A DNA stretch of 64,000 nucleotides from JAGVSR01 sp963786675 (lineage in GTDB: Bacteria; Pseudomonadota; Alphaproteobacteria; Rhizobiales; Hyphomicrobiaceae), in assembly GCA_963786675.1 (NCBI GenBank), contig CAWAZY010000001.1, positions 62,001 to 126,000 on the forward strand, written 5' to 3'. A program made the position numbers and the translations under genes. Positions 9,666 through 19,010 of this stretch are shown here, in pieces. How positions within the stretch are numbered: position 1 is the stretch's first letter; every line of letters begins with the position of its first letter. The notes under the pieces are model-generated. The model saw only the letters and a program-made list of their open reading frames with translations. It had not been told where the DNA came from and did not search any database.

Positions 9666-11045
9666 TTGAACGCCTTGTCCCGCAGTCTTGCCGCCGTGCG
9701 GCTTGCCGCCCGCATCGACATCGCGATATCCATCGCGGTCCTTGTGATCTTGATGCTCGTGACTTTCAACAGGCCAGCAGAAGCCATGCAGATCCAAACC
9801 GTAAAGAGCCCCGGCGGCATCGAAGCCTGGCTGGTGGAGGACCACTCAAATCCCATGATGGCCATGCGCTTCTCCTTCGAAGGAGGCAGCGCCCAGGACC
9901 CCGCCGGCAAAGAGGGCATGGCGAATTTTCTGTCCGCCATGCTCGATGAGGGCGCCGGCGATCTCGATGCCGCGACGTTCCAGGAGAAAATCGAAGACCT
10001 TGCGGTCCGTTTGAGTTTTTCCGACGGACATGACGCCTTTTACGGCAACTTCGAAACCCTGACGGCGAACCGTGAGGCCGCCGCCGATCTCCTGCGGCTG
10101 GCCCTGACGAAGCCCCGGTTCGACTCCGCCGCCGTGGAGCGCATCCGCAAGCAGTTGCTCGCCAGCCTCGTCTATGCTGCCAAGGACCCCGACCGCGTCG
10201 CGTCGAACGAGTGGTTCGCACTCGCGTTCGAAGGTCATACCTACGGACGCCCTGTGAACGGGACCGAAAGCACGATTGGTGCAATCCAATCGGCCGATCT
10301 TGAAGTCTATCGCAAGCGCGTGTTCGCCCGGTCCAACCTGCGTGTCGTCGCAGTGGGCGATATCAGCCCCGAGCAGCTCGGGCTCATGCTCGACAAGGTG
10401 TTTGGGGCGCTGCCCGCTCAAGCCGAATTGATGCCCGTCGCCAAGACACAGCCGGTCATTGGCGGGCGTACAAAAATCATCGAGATGGATGTACCGCAGT
10501 CGGTCGCCGTGTTCGGTTTCGGCGCCATGCCGCGCAAGGATCCCGACTTCCTCACCGCCTTCGTCCTCAATCAGCTGATCGGCGGCGGCGGCTTCGCCTC
10601 GCGGCTGATGGAAGAGGTGCGCGAGAAGCGCGGCTTGGCCTACTCGGTCTACAGCTACCTGCAACCGCTGCGCAACGCGTCCATCTTTTCGGGGGGTGTT
10701 GCGACGCGCAACGACGCGGTCAAGACGTCCATCGATCTCATCCGTCAGGAACTGGAGGCCGTGGCAACGAACGGTCCCAACGCGGAAGAATTCGCCAACG
10801 CCAAAAGCTACCTGACGGGCTCGTATGCCCTGCGCTTCGACACCAACGTCAAGATTGCGACCCAGCTTCTGGGGCTGATGGAAGAAGGCTATGGCCCCGA
10901 TTATGTGGACAAGCGCAATGCCATGATCGAGGCACTCACCCTGGACGACGCCAAGCGTGTGGCAAAACGGCTGCTCGATACCGGCAACATGATCGTGACC
11001 ATCGTCGGCCGCCCGACCGCCCCCGTGGCCGGCGACAAGGGCTGA
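9666..11045 (+). CDS. M16 peptidase homologue lacking the zinc site (partner subunit)
   Basis: 459 residues, N-terminal membrane/signal segment (ISIAVLVILMLVTFNRPAEA), then a full two-domain M16 fold. Where the catalytic subunit has HFLEH this protein has NFLSAML, so it cannot bind zinc. It keeps the C-terminal substrate-binding signature of non-catalytic M16 subunits (REKRGLAYSVYSYL, the Arg/Tyr pair). This is the arrangement of alpha/beta heterodimers such as mitochondrial processing peptidase and several bacterial M16B pairs (family knowledge). The gene starts 25 bases after the catalytic one. Length is normal, so loss of the zinc site is subfunctionalisation rather than decay. Confidence 0.9.
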   Translation: MNALSRSLAAVRLAARIDIAISIAVLVILMLVTFNRPAEAMQIQTVKSPGGIEAWLVEDHSNPMMAMRFSFEGGSAQDPAGKEGMANFLSAMLDEGAGDLDAATFQEKIEDLAVRLSFSDGHDAFYGNFETLTANREAAADLLRLALTKPRFDSAAVERIRKQLLASLVYAAKDPDRVASNEWFALAFEGHTYGRPVNGTESTIGAIQSADLEVYRKRVFARSNLRVVAVGDISPEQLGLMLDKVFGALPAQAELMPVAKTQPVIGGRTKIIEMDVPQSVAVFGFGAMPRKDPDFLTAFVLNQLIGGGGFASRLMEEVREKRGLAYSVYSYLQPLRNASIFSGGVATRNDAVKTSIDLIRQELEAVATNGPNAEEFANAKSYLTGSYALRFDTNVKIATQLLGLMEEGYGPDYVDKRNAMIEALTLDDAKRVAKRLLDTGNMIVTIVGRPTAPVAGDKG

Positions 11046-11075
11046 CGAACCGCGTCTCGGAATAGTCAAGATCGA

Positions 11076-11107
11076 AAGGGCCGGCGGAGGACATCCGACC
11101 GGCCCTT
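11076..11107 (+). terminator. Hairpin after the M16 pair
   Basis: A perfect 9-base stem (AAGGGCCGG with CCGGCCCTT), extended by an inner CGGA/TCCG helix, lies 30 bases after the second M16 gene. There is no T tract, so it may be a weak or Rho-assisted terminator, or a 3' RNA stabiliser. Confidence 0.45.
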
Positions 11108-11200
11108 GCGCTGTGCTACGGGCTTCGAGAGCGCTCCCACTTGGCGGGCGCCCGCAAAACCGCTACCGCAGGGGCAGCGAGGCAAAAGAGGGTTCATCGC

Positions 11201-12542
11201 GTGACCACACCCACCGGCTATCATCAGGACGTTTCGGGCTGCCTGGAGGCCGCCATCGGACCGCGCGGCCTCTCGGCCAGCGCATCGGCGCCATGGCTCA
11301 CAAAGGCCGAAGCCGCGCTTGACCGCCTGCGCGGCGATTACCAGAGCGGCGCTCTACCCTTGCTGCGCATTGCCGAGGATACCGCTGACATCGATGCCGC
11401 CGAGGCGGCTCTAGCCAAACTTTGCGACGGTGCCGACACCATCGTGTTCTTCGGGACCGGAGGCTCGGGCTTGGGCGGGCAGACGCTGGCCCAGGTCGCC
11501 GGCTGGGGCATCCCCCATACATCGGAGCGCAAGCCGCGGCAGCGGCCGCGCGTGCGCTTCTATGACAATCTCGACGGCGGCACGCTGGACGCTTTTCTCA
11601 CGCACACCAATTTCGAGCGCACGCGGTTTGTGGTCACCTCCAAGTCGGGCGGCACGACCGAGACGCTGGCTCAGGCGATCGCAACCCTGGCGGCGGTCAA
11701 GGCAGCCGGCTTGGAAAGCCGCATCGCAGACCTGTTCCTCGGCATCACGGAGCCGGCGCGCAGCACTGGCCAAAACGGTTTGCGCACGCTGTTTGCCGCG
11801 CACGGCATTCCCCTGCTCGATCATCACACCGGCATCGGCGGACGCTTCTCGTGCCTCACCAACGTCGGGCTCTTGCCCGCCTTGGCACGCGGGCTGGACG
11901 CACGCGCCATCCGTGCCGGTGCACGCAGCGCCGTCGAACAGGTCCTCTCCGGCGCGCCAGCCGCCGAAGTTCCGCCCTGCGCTTGGCGCCGCCACGATGG
12001 TCGCGCTGTCCAAGGAGCGCGGGATCCGGTCGCTTGTCCTGATGCCCTATGCCGATCGCCTCGCCAAGATGGCCGACTGGTTCGTGCAGCTGTGGGCGGA
12101 GAGCCTCGGCAAGGGTGGCGAAGGCACAACCCCGATCCCCGCGATCGGCCCTGTCGATCAGCACAGCCAGCTACAATTATTCATGGACGGGCCGCCTGAA
12201 ATTGCCCTGACGATCCTGCGCGTGGCCAGCCGGGGCACCGGCCCCAAGCTGGATGCGGACATGGCAGAGCGCGCCGGGATTGGTTTCATGGCCGGCAAAA
12301 CCATCGGTGACGTGGTGGACGCCCAGGGGCATGCCATCGCCGAAGCGCTGATCGAGGCGCAGCGCCCGGTGCGGACCATCGACTTGCCCGACCTTACCGA
12401 GCAAACGGCCGGCGCGATCCTGATGCACTTCATGCTTGAGACCATCATTGCCGGTTACATCCTCGACCTCGATCCCTTCGATCAGCCAGCGGTCGAACTG
12501 GCCAAGGTGTTGACCAAGAAGCGCCTTTCGAGCGGGGTCTGA
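11201..12542 (+). CDS. pgi: Glucose-6-phosphate isomerase, interrupted by one frameshift
   Basis: Phosphoglucose isomerase interconverts glucose-6-phosphate and fructose-6-phosphate. The first frame has the SIS-fold phosphate sites (FGTGGSGLGGQTL and TSKSGGTTETL) and runs to AAEVPP near 11977. The second frame continues with ALGAATMVALSKERGIR, the active-site block PVDQHSQLQLFMDGP and the C-terminus to 12542. Removing one C from the CCC at 11975-11977 gives AAEVPPALGAAT and one protein of about 446 residues, the size of the short bacterial form. I prefer GTG 11201 (VTTPTGYHQD), with AGAGGG upstream, over the ATG at 11141. Error is likelier than loss because both halves are perfectly conserved. 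Confidence 0.88.
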
Positions 12543-12626
12543 GCGATCCTGTTGTTGACGCCCGGCGTGTCGCAGATGACGCTTCGCGTCCAGATGGTCT
12601 AAGCAGGGGGTGAAGGAGACAAGCCC

Positions 12627-14434
12627 GTGGCCATCCGCCAACTCGCACCTGAAACGATCAATCGTATTGCCGCGGGCGAAGTCATCGAACGCCCCGCGAG
12701 CGTAGTGAAGGAACTCGTCGAGAACGCCATCGACGCCGGCGCGCGCGAAATTGAGATCGTCACGGCCGGCGGCGGCCTTTCGCTCATTCGCGTCACCGAC
12801 GACGGCGCGGGTATGCCGCCACCGGACCTGATGCTCGCCGTTGAGCGGCACGCCACGTCCAAACTTTCCGAGGATGATCTGTTCGATATCCGCACACTTG
12901 GATTTCGCGGCGAGGCGCTGCCTTCCATCGGGTCCGTTGCGGTGCTGCAAATTGCGTCCCGCCCTCATGCCAGCCGCGACGGCTACGAGATCGCCGTGGA
13001 ACGCGGCGTGAAATCCGGATTGCGGCCGGCGGCGTTGAACGCGGGAACGCGCGTCGAAGTCCGAGAGTTGTTCTCCGCGACACCGGCGCGGCTGAAATTT
13101 CTCAAATCCGAACGCGCGGAAAACATGGCCACGTCCGAGATCGTCAAGCGTCTCGCCATGGCGCATCCCGAGGTTGGTTTCACCCTGACGACCGGTGAGC
13201 GCGCCGGGCTGCGGCTGCCGCGGTGCGCCGCGACCCCCGAAGGCCTGCTGGAGCGGCTTGGCCGGATCATGGGCCGGGAGTTCATGGCCGATGCGCTGCC
13301 CATCGCCGGAGAGCGCGACGGCGTGCGACTGCTCGGCTACGCCGGGCTGCCGACGCTTCACCGCCCCGATGCCGAGCCAGCAGTTCTTGTTCGTCAACGG
13401 CCGCCCAGTGCGCGACAAGCTTCTGATTGGCGCGGTGCGCGCGGGCTACGGCGATCTCATTCCAAAGGGACGCCATCCGCTGCTTGCCCTGTTCGTGACG
13501 CTCGATCCCGCGCGATGTCGACGTCAACGTGCATCCCGCCAAGGCCGAAGTCCGTTTCCGCGACGGCGGCCGCGTGCGTGCCTTGATGATTGGTGGCCTG
13601 CACCACGCCTTGGAGACGGCGGGACACCGCTCAAGCGCGCGGGGCGGCGGCTTGACCCTGGAGACCCTGGCGCAATCATTCGCTCCGGGAGCACCTACGG
13701 CGGGAACCTCAACCGGAGCCCAGTATCGTTTCGACAGGCCATCCCATTACGGGCAGGGCCTGGCCGAAGCCGCGCAAGCGCCGTTCGCGCCGCTCGATGT
13801 GCCCAGCGCCGATGCCCGCGCCCATGACGCGCCGTTGCCGCCGGATCTTCTCGACCGGCCGCTCGGGGCCGCGCGCGCACAGTTGCACGAGACCTACATT
13901 GTCTCCCAGACCCGGACATCCGTCGTCATCGTCGATCAGCACGCCGCGCACGAACGGCTCGTCTACGAGCGCATGAAGGGCATGCTCGCCAATGGCGGCG
14001 TTGCGCGCCAAGGCCTGTTGATCCCGGCCATTGTCGAACTCGCCGACGACGAAGCACAGGGCCTTCTGGAGCGTGGCGCGGAACTGGAGGAACTCGGCCT
14101 CGTCATCGAGACTTTTGGACGGGGTGCCGTAGCGGTACGCGAAGTGCCGGCATTGCTGGGCGATACGGACGTCGCGGGGCTCGTCCGGGATTTAGCAGCT
14201 GAGATCTGCAGCGAGGGTCAAGGCTTCGCGCTGCGCGACCGCCTGGAAGCGATCTGCTCGCGCATGGCCTGCCACGGAAGCGTACGTGCCGGCCGCCGGC
14301 TCGCACCGGAAGAGATGAATGCGCTCCTGCGCGAGATGGAAGCGACTCCCTATTCCGGCCAGTGCAATCACGGCCGGCCAACCTACGTCGAGTTGAAGCT
14401 TACCGATATCGAGCGCTTGTTCGGGCGGCGTTAA
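12627..14434 (+). CDS. mutL: DNA mismatch repair protein MutL, interrupted by two frameshifts
   Basis: MutL couples MutS recognition to strand incision. The first frame (GTG 12627, with GAAGGAGA upstream) has the GHKL ATPase motifs NRIAAGEVIERP, ELVENAIDAG, DDGAGM and TLGFRGEALPSI. The second frame supplies QQFLFVNGRPVRDKL, the third VHPAKAEVRFRD and the C-terminal domain. The latter carries the endonuclease metal motif DQHAAHERLVYE and the CNHGRPT motif, so this is a nicking-type MutL, as expected where MutH is absent. Deleting one C from 13377-13378 and one from 13507-13509 restores RPDAEQQFLF and LDPRDVDVNVHPAK in a protein of about 601 residues. Confidence 0.9.
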
Positions 14435-14515
14435 GAGCTGTAAATCGGCGCGATTGAGCATAACGAATTTCCTATCTGGCGCCCAAATTTCACCATCGAG
14501 TGCAGGGCAATCTGC

Positions 14516-14950
14516 GTGTGGGCGGGCGCCCTTTTGTATTGCGTAATCGATATGCTCAAAATCGACACCACGAGTGTGCTGCGCGGATCGTTCACGACGG
14601 CTGGCCGCGTTGAACTCAACACCTGGTTTGAAGGCAACATCCTCTGCTCGCGGCTGGACATCGGCCGCGACGGTTATGTGCTTGGCAACATCACCACCCG
14701 CGAACTTTACGTCGAGGGCCAGATTGTCGGCACCGTCCACGCGGGCATCGTGCACTTGATGGAAGGCGCTTTCATTGAAGGCGATGTCCACCATCATGTG
14801 CTCTCGCTGCATCCGAGTGCGTCGCTCCTGGGCAACGCACTGCGTTCGACCCGGATGCCGTTTCCGCAGGAGCTTCTGGCGCTGGAAGCCCGCGCTGGAA
14901 TACCCGCCGCGCGATTTCCTGTTTCAGTCGCGGCCAGTTACGCCAGCTGA
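14516..14950 (+). CDS. Bactofilin-like polymer-forming protein
   Basis: 144 residues (132 if the internal ATG at 14552 is used) with the repetitive beta-helix signature of bactofilins (DUF583): RGSFTTAGRVELNTWFEGNI, then DIGRDGYVLGNI, LYVEGQIVGTVHAG and LMEGAFIEGDVHHH, each turn ending in a Gly. Bactofilins self-assemble into cytoskeletal filaments that localise wall or polysaccharide enzymes. The glycine ladder supports the fold, but the domain is short and the tail (LEARAGIPAARF) is unlike the usual proline-rich tails. The start is uncertain: GTG 14516 has AGGG upstream, ATG 14552 has no clear ribosome site. It lies between mutL and the convergent rsmD. Confidence 0.7.
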   Translation: MWAGALLYCVIDMLKIDTTSVLRGSFTTAGRVELNTWFEGNILCSRLDIGRDGYVLGNITTRELYVEGQIVGTVHAGIVHLMEGAFIEGDVHHHVLSLHPSASLLGNALRSTRMPFPQELLALEARAGIPAARFPVSVAASYAS

Positions 14951-14965
14951 AAAGCAAGGATTATT

Positions 14966-14977
14966 GTAAGCGCTTAC
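14966..14977. other. Perfect 12-base palindrome GTAAGCGCTTAC
   Basis: Located between the convergent ends of the bactofilin-like gene and rsmD, overlapping the rsmD stop codon. The sequence resembles LacI/GalR-type operator half-sites (TGTAAGCG and its complement), but no start of transcription lies nearby, so regulatory use is doubtful. Confidence 0.3.
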
Positions 14978-15538
14978 GCCGCCTGGAAACGCCCGAAGGC
15001 GACCTGTGTCTCGCCCCAAGTGCGCGCGTCGAGTTCGACAAATCCATCGGGCCACGCGCACGGCGTACCTGAGCGCTCTTCCCAGACCACGATCGCCCCC
15101 GGCAGAAGCCAATTGCCGTCGCGCAGCGAGACCAGTGCGCGTTCGCCAAGCCCCTTGCCATAGGGTGGATCAAGGAAGGCCAAGCCGAATGGGGCCATCG
15201 TCCCGGCCGGACCCAGGCTGGTCGCGTCGCGGCGGAATAGGCGCGTGGCGCCCGTCAGCCCGAAGTTCTCGACATTCTGCCGGATCAGGCGCGCGAGCCT
15301 CGGCGCCATCTTCGACGAAAAGTACGTAGCCAGCCCCGCGCGATATGGCTTCCAGGCCCAGCGCCCCCGTGCCCGCGAACAAATCGATGACGCGCAGGCC
15401 CTCGATCGAAAATCCGTCGAAGCTGTGCATGAGAATATTGAAGACGCTCTCGCGGACGCGATCCGACGTCGGGCGCAAGCCTTCATGTTGAGGACTGGCG
15501 ATGGCGCGTCCCCGCAGTTTGCCGCCGACGATCCTCAC
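14974..15538 (-). CDS. rsmD: 16S rRNA m2G966 methyltransferase RsmD, interrupted by one frameshift
   Basis: RsmD methylates G966 of 16S rRNA with S-adenosylmethionine. The first frame begins at GTG 15538 (VRIVGGKLRGRAI), with GAGGG upstream and 10 bases after the stop of the pseudouridine synthase. It contains the SAM motif VIDLFAGTGALGLEAISRGA and reads to VEDGAEAR. The second frame continues with LIRQNVENFGL, the catalytic AFLDPPYGKGL (DPPY) and the end at 14974. Removing one G from 15288-15289 joins them as ARALIRQNVE and gives about 187 residues, the family's normal length. Confidence 0.88.
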
Positions 15539-15548
15539 CGCGCGTCCC

Positions 15549-16811
15549 TCACGCCGACCCCTCGGGTTCCGAACCGCCGTCGGCGGGACGCCCGCGGCCG
15601 CGCGCATGACGCTCCTTGCGCGCCTCGGTGGTTTCCGACAGCCCCAGTTCACCGGCGAGCTTGGCACCGAGCTGTTCGGCCAGATGTTTGCGCTTCACGG
15701 TCTCGATCGCGCCCGGCACCAGATCTCCGAGTTCGAACGGGCCAAATGAAATGCGAATGAGCCGCGATACTTCCAACCCGAGTGTGGCCATGAGCTTGCG
15801 CACTTCGCGGTTCTTGCCTTCGCGAATGCCGACCGTGAGCCAGGTATTGGCGCCCTGCACCGTATCGATGGCGGCATCGATGGGTCCGTAGCGGACACCT
15901 TCGATTTCGATGCCATCCTTCAGCTTGTCGAGATCGGCCTGCGTGACGCGGCCGCGCGCGCGCACGCGGTAGCGGCGCAACCAGCCGGTCGCGGGCAATT
16001 CCAGGTGCCGGGCGAGCCCGCCATCGTTGGTCAACAACAGCAGGCCTTCGGTATTGAAATCCAGCCGCCCGACCGAAATCACGCGCGGGATTTCCGGTGG
16101 CAGGCGATCGAAGACGGTCGGCCGCATCTGCGGATCCTGATGCGTCGTCACCAGCCCCTTCGGCTTGTGGTAACGCCAAAGGCGAACCGGCTCGGCATCC
16201 GGGAGCGGGCGGCCATCCACCATCACCTTGTCCCCCGGCCCGACTTCGCAGGCGGGTGTGTTCAAGGTCTTGCCATTGACGCTGACCCGGCCGTCCACGA
16301 TCCAGCGCTCCGCCTCGCGCCGCGAACACAGACCGGCCCTGGCCATGGCCTTGGCAATCCGCATCGGTTCATTGCGCAGCGCAGCCCCGGCATCCGTCGT
16401 CGGCTTCCCAGCAAACGCATCGGTGCGCGGGCGGCGTGTAGGGCGGAAATCATCAACTAGGCGGCGAGGGGGACGTGCGGGGCGGGACTTGCCGGGACCG
16501 GAGCTGCTGGCACCAGACTTGTAGGTAGAGGCCTTGTGGGCGTCGGACTTGTGTGTTCCGGACTGGTGAGTTCCGGACTGGCCCACACCAGACTTGTGTG
16601 CGCCAAACTTCTTAGTACCGGGCTTCTGTGCGCCAAAGGTCTTGGCGTCAGACGTACCGGCGCCAAACTTGCCGGCTCCGGGTTTGCGCGTGCCAGACCT
16701 GCTGGCTCCGAACTTAGCGGCTCCGGACGTGTTCGCGCCATGCCGCCCGGCGCCGGACTTTCCCGGGCCCGCGCCGCGCGGTGGTCGTTGACCGGCAGTG
16801 GGTTTGCGCAT
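15549..16811 (-). CDS. rluB: RluB/RsuA-family pseudouridine synthase with a repeat-rich N-terminus
   Basis: 420 residues. The C-terminal two thirds form an RNA pseudouridine synthase: an S4 RNA-binding domain (MRIAKAMARAGLCSRREAER, about residues 148-195), the catalytic block GRLDFNTEGLLLLTNDGG with the essential Asp, and the motif IREGKNREVRKLM. By similarity it isomerises uridines in 23S rRNA; RluB is the likeliest member, but RsuA or RluE cannot be excluded. The first 140 residues are a low-complexity, basic, pentapeptide-repeat extension followed by a Pro/Arg-rich linker, probably disordered. It is immediately upstream of rsmD, so two rRNA-modification genes form one operon. Confidence 0.9.
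   Translation of the reverse strand: MRKPTAGQRPPRGAGPGKSGAGRHGANTSGAAKFGASRSGTRKPGAGKFGAGTSDAKTFGAQKPGTKKFGAHKSGVGQSGTHQSGTHKSDAHKASTYKSGASSSGPGKSRPARPPRRLVDDFRPTRRPRTDAFAGKPTTDAGAALRNEPMRIAKAMARAGLCSRREAERWIVDGRVSVNGKTLNTPACEVGPGDKVMVDGRPLPDAEPVRLWRYHKPKGLVTTHQDPQMRPTVFDRLPPEIPRVISVGRLDFNTEGLLLLTNDGGLARHLELPATGWLRRYRVRARGRVTQADLDKLKDGIEIEGVRYGPIDAAIDTVQGANTWLTVGIREGKNREVRKLMATLGLEVSRLIRISFGPFELGDLVPGAIETVKRKHLAEQLGAKLAGELGLSETTEARKERHARGRGRPADGGSEPEGSA
16485..16769 (-). repeat. Tandem 15-base repeats encoding about 19 pentapeptides
   Basis: Residues 15-109 of the pseudouridine synthase consist of about 19 degenerate pentapeptides with the pattern G-A/T-x-K-x (for example GAAKF, GASRS, GTRKP, GAGKF, GAQKP, GTKKF, GAHKS). 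At DNA level these are 15-base units, in phase with the frame and diverged from each other. Two units start with D and one with S instead of G. Confidence 0.88.
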
Positions 16812-16869
16812 CAGATGCGGACTTCCTGGTTAATGGCGCGCGGTTGCCGCCGCCAATTCGGAGCCCCTT

Positions 16870-17331
16870 ATGGCATCGCCCGTGAAACCGAGCCACATGG
16901 AACTCGCCCTGGCCGAGGCGCGCCTCGCCGCAGCCCGGGGGGAGGTGCCGATCGGGGCCGTCGTGGTCGATGCCGCCGGGAGGGTCGTGGCCGCCGCGGG
17001 GAACCGGACGCGGGAGCTGAGCGACCCCACCGCGCACGCGGAAATGCTGGCCATCCGCGAAGCCTGCCGCCGCACCGCCAGCGAACGCCTGATCGGCCAC
17101 GACCTCTACGTCACGCTTGAGCCCTGCCCCATGTGCGCGGCGGCCATTTCGTTCGCCCGGATCCGGCGGCTCTACTATGCCGCACCTGATCCCAAGAGCG
17201 GCGGCGTGACGCAAGGTCCGCGCGTATTCTCACATCCCACTTGTCACCATGTGCCGGAGATCTATCCCGCAATCTGCGAGGACGAAGCCAGCGTCATATT
17301 GAGGGCGTTCTTTGCCAACCGGCGCGCCTAG
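16870..17331 (+). CDS. tadA: tRNA-specific adenosine deaminase TadA
   Basis: Converts A34 to inosine in the anticodon of tRNA-Arg(ACG). 153 residues with the full cytidine/adenosine deaminase zinc site: HAE at residues 56-58 (His ligand and proton-shuttling Glu) and PCPMC at 85-89 (Cys86 and Cys89). PIGAVVVD and the RIRRLYYAAPDPKSGG segment are typical of TadA rather than guanine deaminase. It is transcribed divergently from the pseudouridine synthase, with 58 bases between the starts, and its last four bases overlap the convergent patatin gene. Confidence 0.94.
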   Translation: MASPVKPSHMELALAEARLAAARGEVPIGAVVVDAAGRVVAAAGNRTRELSDPTAHAEMLAIREACRRTASERLIGHDLYVTLEPCPMCAAAISFARIRRLYYAAPDPKSGGVTQGPRVFSHPTCHHVPEIYPAICEDEASVILRAFFANRRA

Positions 17332-18362
17332 ACTTGCGGTCGTCGCGTCCGCTTCCGCAACCTGAACCGGTGCATCAAACGCGGCAGCCGGGCGGGCGCG
17401 GGCAGCATGTCTGCCGGAGCCGTGGCTGCAGCACTCAGCCGTGTGCCGTCTAAATCTGCGTCCGGCAGCGTCTCTGCGCCCATGAGGCGGCGAAGTTTTG
17501 TTTTGAACTCTTCCTTGGCCGGTTCGGCGGCCGCAAGAATCTCATCCACCTTCAACATGTCGAGCAGCTGAAAATGATGCGTTCCGGCCTGAATGAGGAT
17601 GTCGGGCTGCTGCGATTTCAGTTTTTCCCGGATGATGGTGCGCTCGAAGATGAAGGAGGCGGCAAACAGCGCCTCCGAAGCGGTCGGATGATCGCGGTTC
17701 GGTGCGGGAACCGGAGCGCCGGACACGTCGACCGCCACCGTGAAATCGCACCCCTCGCGCACCAGATCGAACGGCAGCGGATTGGTCAGCCCGCCATCGA
17801 TGAGGGCGCGGGTTCCCACCAGCACAGGTTCGAAGATCGCAGGCAGTGCCATGCTGGCGGCGACAGCCTTACGAAGAGGCCCTTGGGTGAAGACCACAGC
17901 TTCCAAGGCGTAGAAGTCCGTGGCTATGATCCGCAGCGGGATTTTCAGCTCGGAGAAGTCGCGCGCCACCCGCGACGGGAAGACGATCTCCAGCAGTGCT
18001 TCGGAAGAAAGGAAGGCATTGATCGGTGAGAATAGCCGCGAGGCCCGGGGCAGGTTGCGGGCACGCGCTTCGAAGAGATCGCGCACGAGATCGAAGCGTA
18101 AGGTCAGCAGTTCCAGCATCTGCGCGCGGATCTCACGTGCGGACATCCCCGAGGCATAGGCTGCGCCGATGACCGCGCCGATGGAGGTCCCCGCGATCAC
18201 CTTCGGCTTCAGACCCAGTTCGTCCAGCGCTTCCAGCATGACGACATGGGCCAGACCGCGCGCCCCGCCGCCGCCCAGCGCCAGACCGAATGACGGCGGA
18301 TCAGCAGGAACGGTCACATCGCGGCCTTGGACTGCGGTCAGCGCGCGGGATGAATTGGACAT
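17328..18362 (-). CDS. Patatin-like phospholipase (RssA/NTE-type)
   Basis: Predicted serine acyl hydrolase of 344 residues. All patatin elements are visible: oxyanion-hole GGGGARG, nucleophile elbow GTSIG (GxSxG) and the catalytic Asp in DGGLTNPLPFD, making the Ser-Asp dyad. There is no signal peptide, so a cytoplasmic or membrane-peripheral lipase is likely. The start MSNSSRALTAVQG (18362) is preferred to the 18437 opening because the extra residues are unlike the family. The C-terminus is a basic, Pro-rich tail. Substrate unknown. Confidence 0.9.
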   Translation of the reverse strand: MSNSSRALTAVQGRDVTVPADPPSFGLALGGGGARGLAHVVMLEALDELGLKPKVIAGTSIGAVIGAAYASGMSAREIRAQMLELLTLRFDLVRDLFEARARNLPRASRLFSPINAFLSSEALLEIVFPSRVARDFSELKIPLRIIATDFYALEAVVFTQGPLRKAVAASMALPAIFEPVLVGTRALIDGGLTNPLPFDLVREGCDFTVAVDVSGAPVPAPNRDHPTASEALFAASFIFERTIIREKLKSQQPDILIQAGTHHFQLLDMLKVDEILAAAEPAKEEFKTKLRRLMGAETLPDADLDGTRLSAAATAPADMLPAPARLPRLMHRFRLRKRTRRPQV

Positions 18363-18526
18363 GGCAGCGGGCCGTCTCGATGCATGAGAATGGAAATCAA
18401 AAAGTCCGCTCAAGAGATGAGGCCGCGCCGCGCCCAATGCAAGGGCGCAGGTCTCCCGGGGAACAGCGCCCTCGGGCCCGCTGGACCAAGTTGGCGGAAG
18501 TCAAACCGTCGAACCAGGAGCTTTCC

Positions 18527-18937
18527 ATGTCACCCCCGCTTCGCAGCCAATGGGGCCGCGCGGCCTTCACCTGCCTTGTTCTCATGGCCGCCCACAGCCG
18601 GGCGGGCGCTGAACTGTGGCCCGGAACCGATGCGCCACCGGGCGGCGCCATCGCCGCGAAGGTGATTGGCCAGCAATGTGCCGGCGTCCTGGAACCCGCA
18701 GAGATTCAAGAACTCGTGGCGTTCATCGACAAGCGCAGCCGCGAGTTCGCCAACGGCACCTCCGACGAACGGCGCTACCCGATGTTCTTTCCGCGCCTGG
18801 AGCAGATGTATCGCGAGATCTACGCGCAACCGCGCCGCTGCGATGCGGAGGCTGCCGCCATGGCGCGCGATATGCTGGAACGCGTGCGCCGCGTGCAGCA
18901 GGAGCGGGAGCAGGAGCAGGCCGAGCGTTCAGAATGA
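18527..18937 (+). CDS. Small exported protein of unknown function
   Basis: 136 residues with a predicted signal peptide (RAAFTCLVLMAAHSRAGA) and a helical, charged mature domain with two cysteines (QQCAGVL and PRRCDAEA) that could form a periplasmic disulphide. The C-terminus is Glu/Gln/Arg-rich (QQEREQEQAERSE). AGGAG at 516-520 of this kilobase, six bases before ATG 18527, decides the start, although the frame is open from 18290. I do not recognise a family. It is convergent with the dehydrogenase, sharing the hairpin at 18954-18989. Confidence 0.7.
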   Translation: MSPPLRSQWGRAAFTCLVLMAAHSRAGAELWPGTDAPPGGAIAAKVIGQQCAGVLEPAEIQELVAFIDKRSREFANGTSDERRYPMFFPRLEQMYREIYAQPRRCDAEAAAMARDMLERVRRVQQEREQEQAERSE

Positions 18938-18953
18938 TGCGGCCGCTATAAAA

Positions 18954-18989
18954 AAAGCCGCCAGACCGTTTGATGGGTCCGGCGGCTTT
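18954..18989 (-). terminator. Rho-independent terminator of the dehydrogenase gene
   Basis: AAAGCCGCC and GGCGGCTTT pair, with an inner GACC/GGTC helix. Read on the minus strand the hairpin is followed by a run of seven T, so it terminates the dehydrogenase. On the plus strand only three T follow, so it may also act weakly for the small exported protein. Confidence 0.85.
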
Positions 18990-19010
18990 GATGTTCTAAA
19001 TTCCTGCTGC

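Noticed and set aside
9846..11069. A 407-codon minus-strand frame
   Set aside because: Antisense to the second M16 peptidase gene, whose protein is clearly conserved; the product shows no family motif.
12177..13418. A 413-codon minus-strand frame across the ends of pgi and mutL
   Set aside because: It spans two genes on the opposite strand and has no motif.
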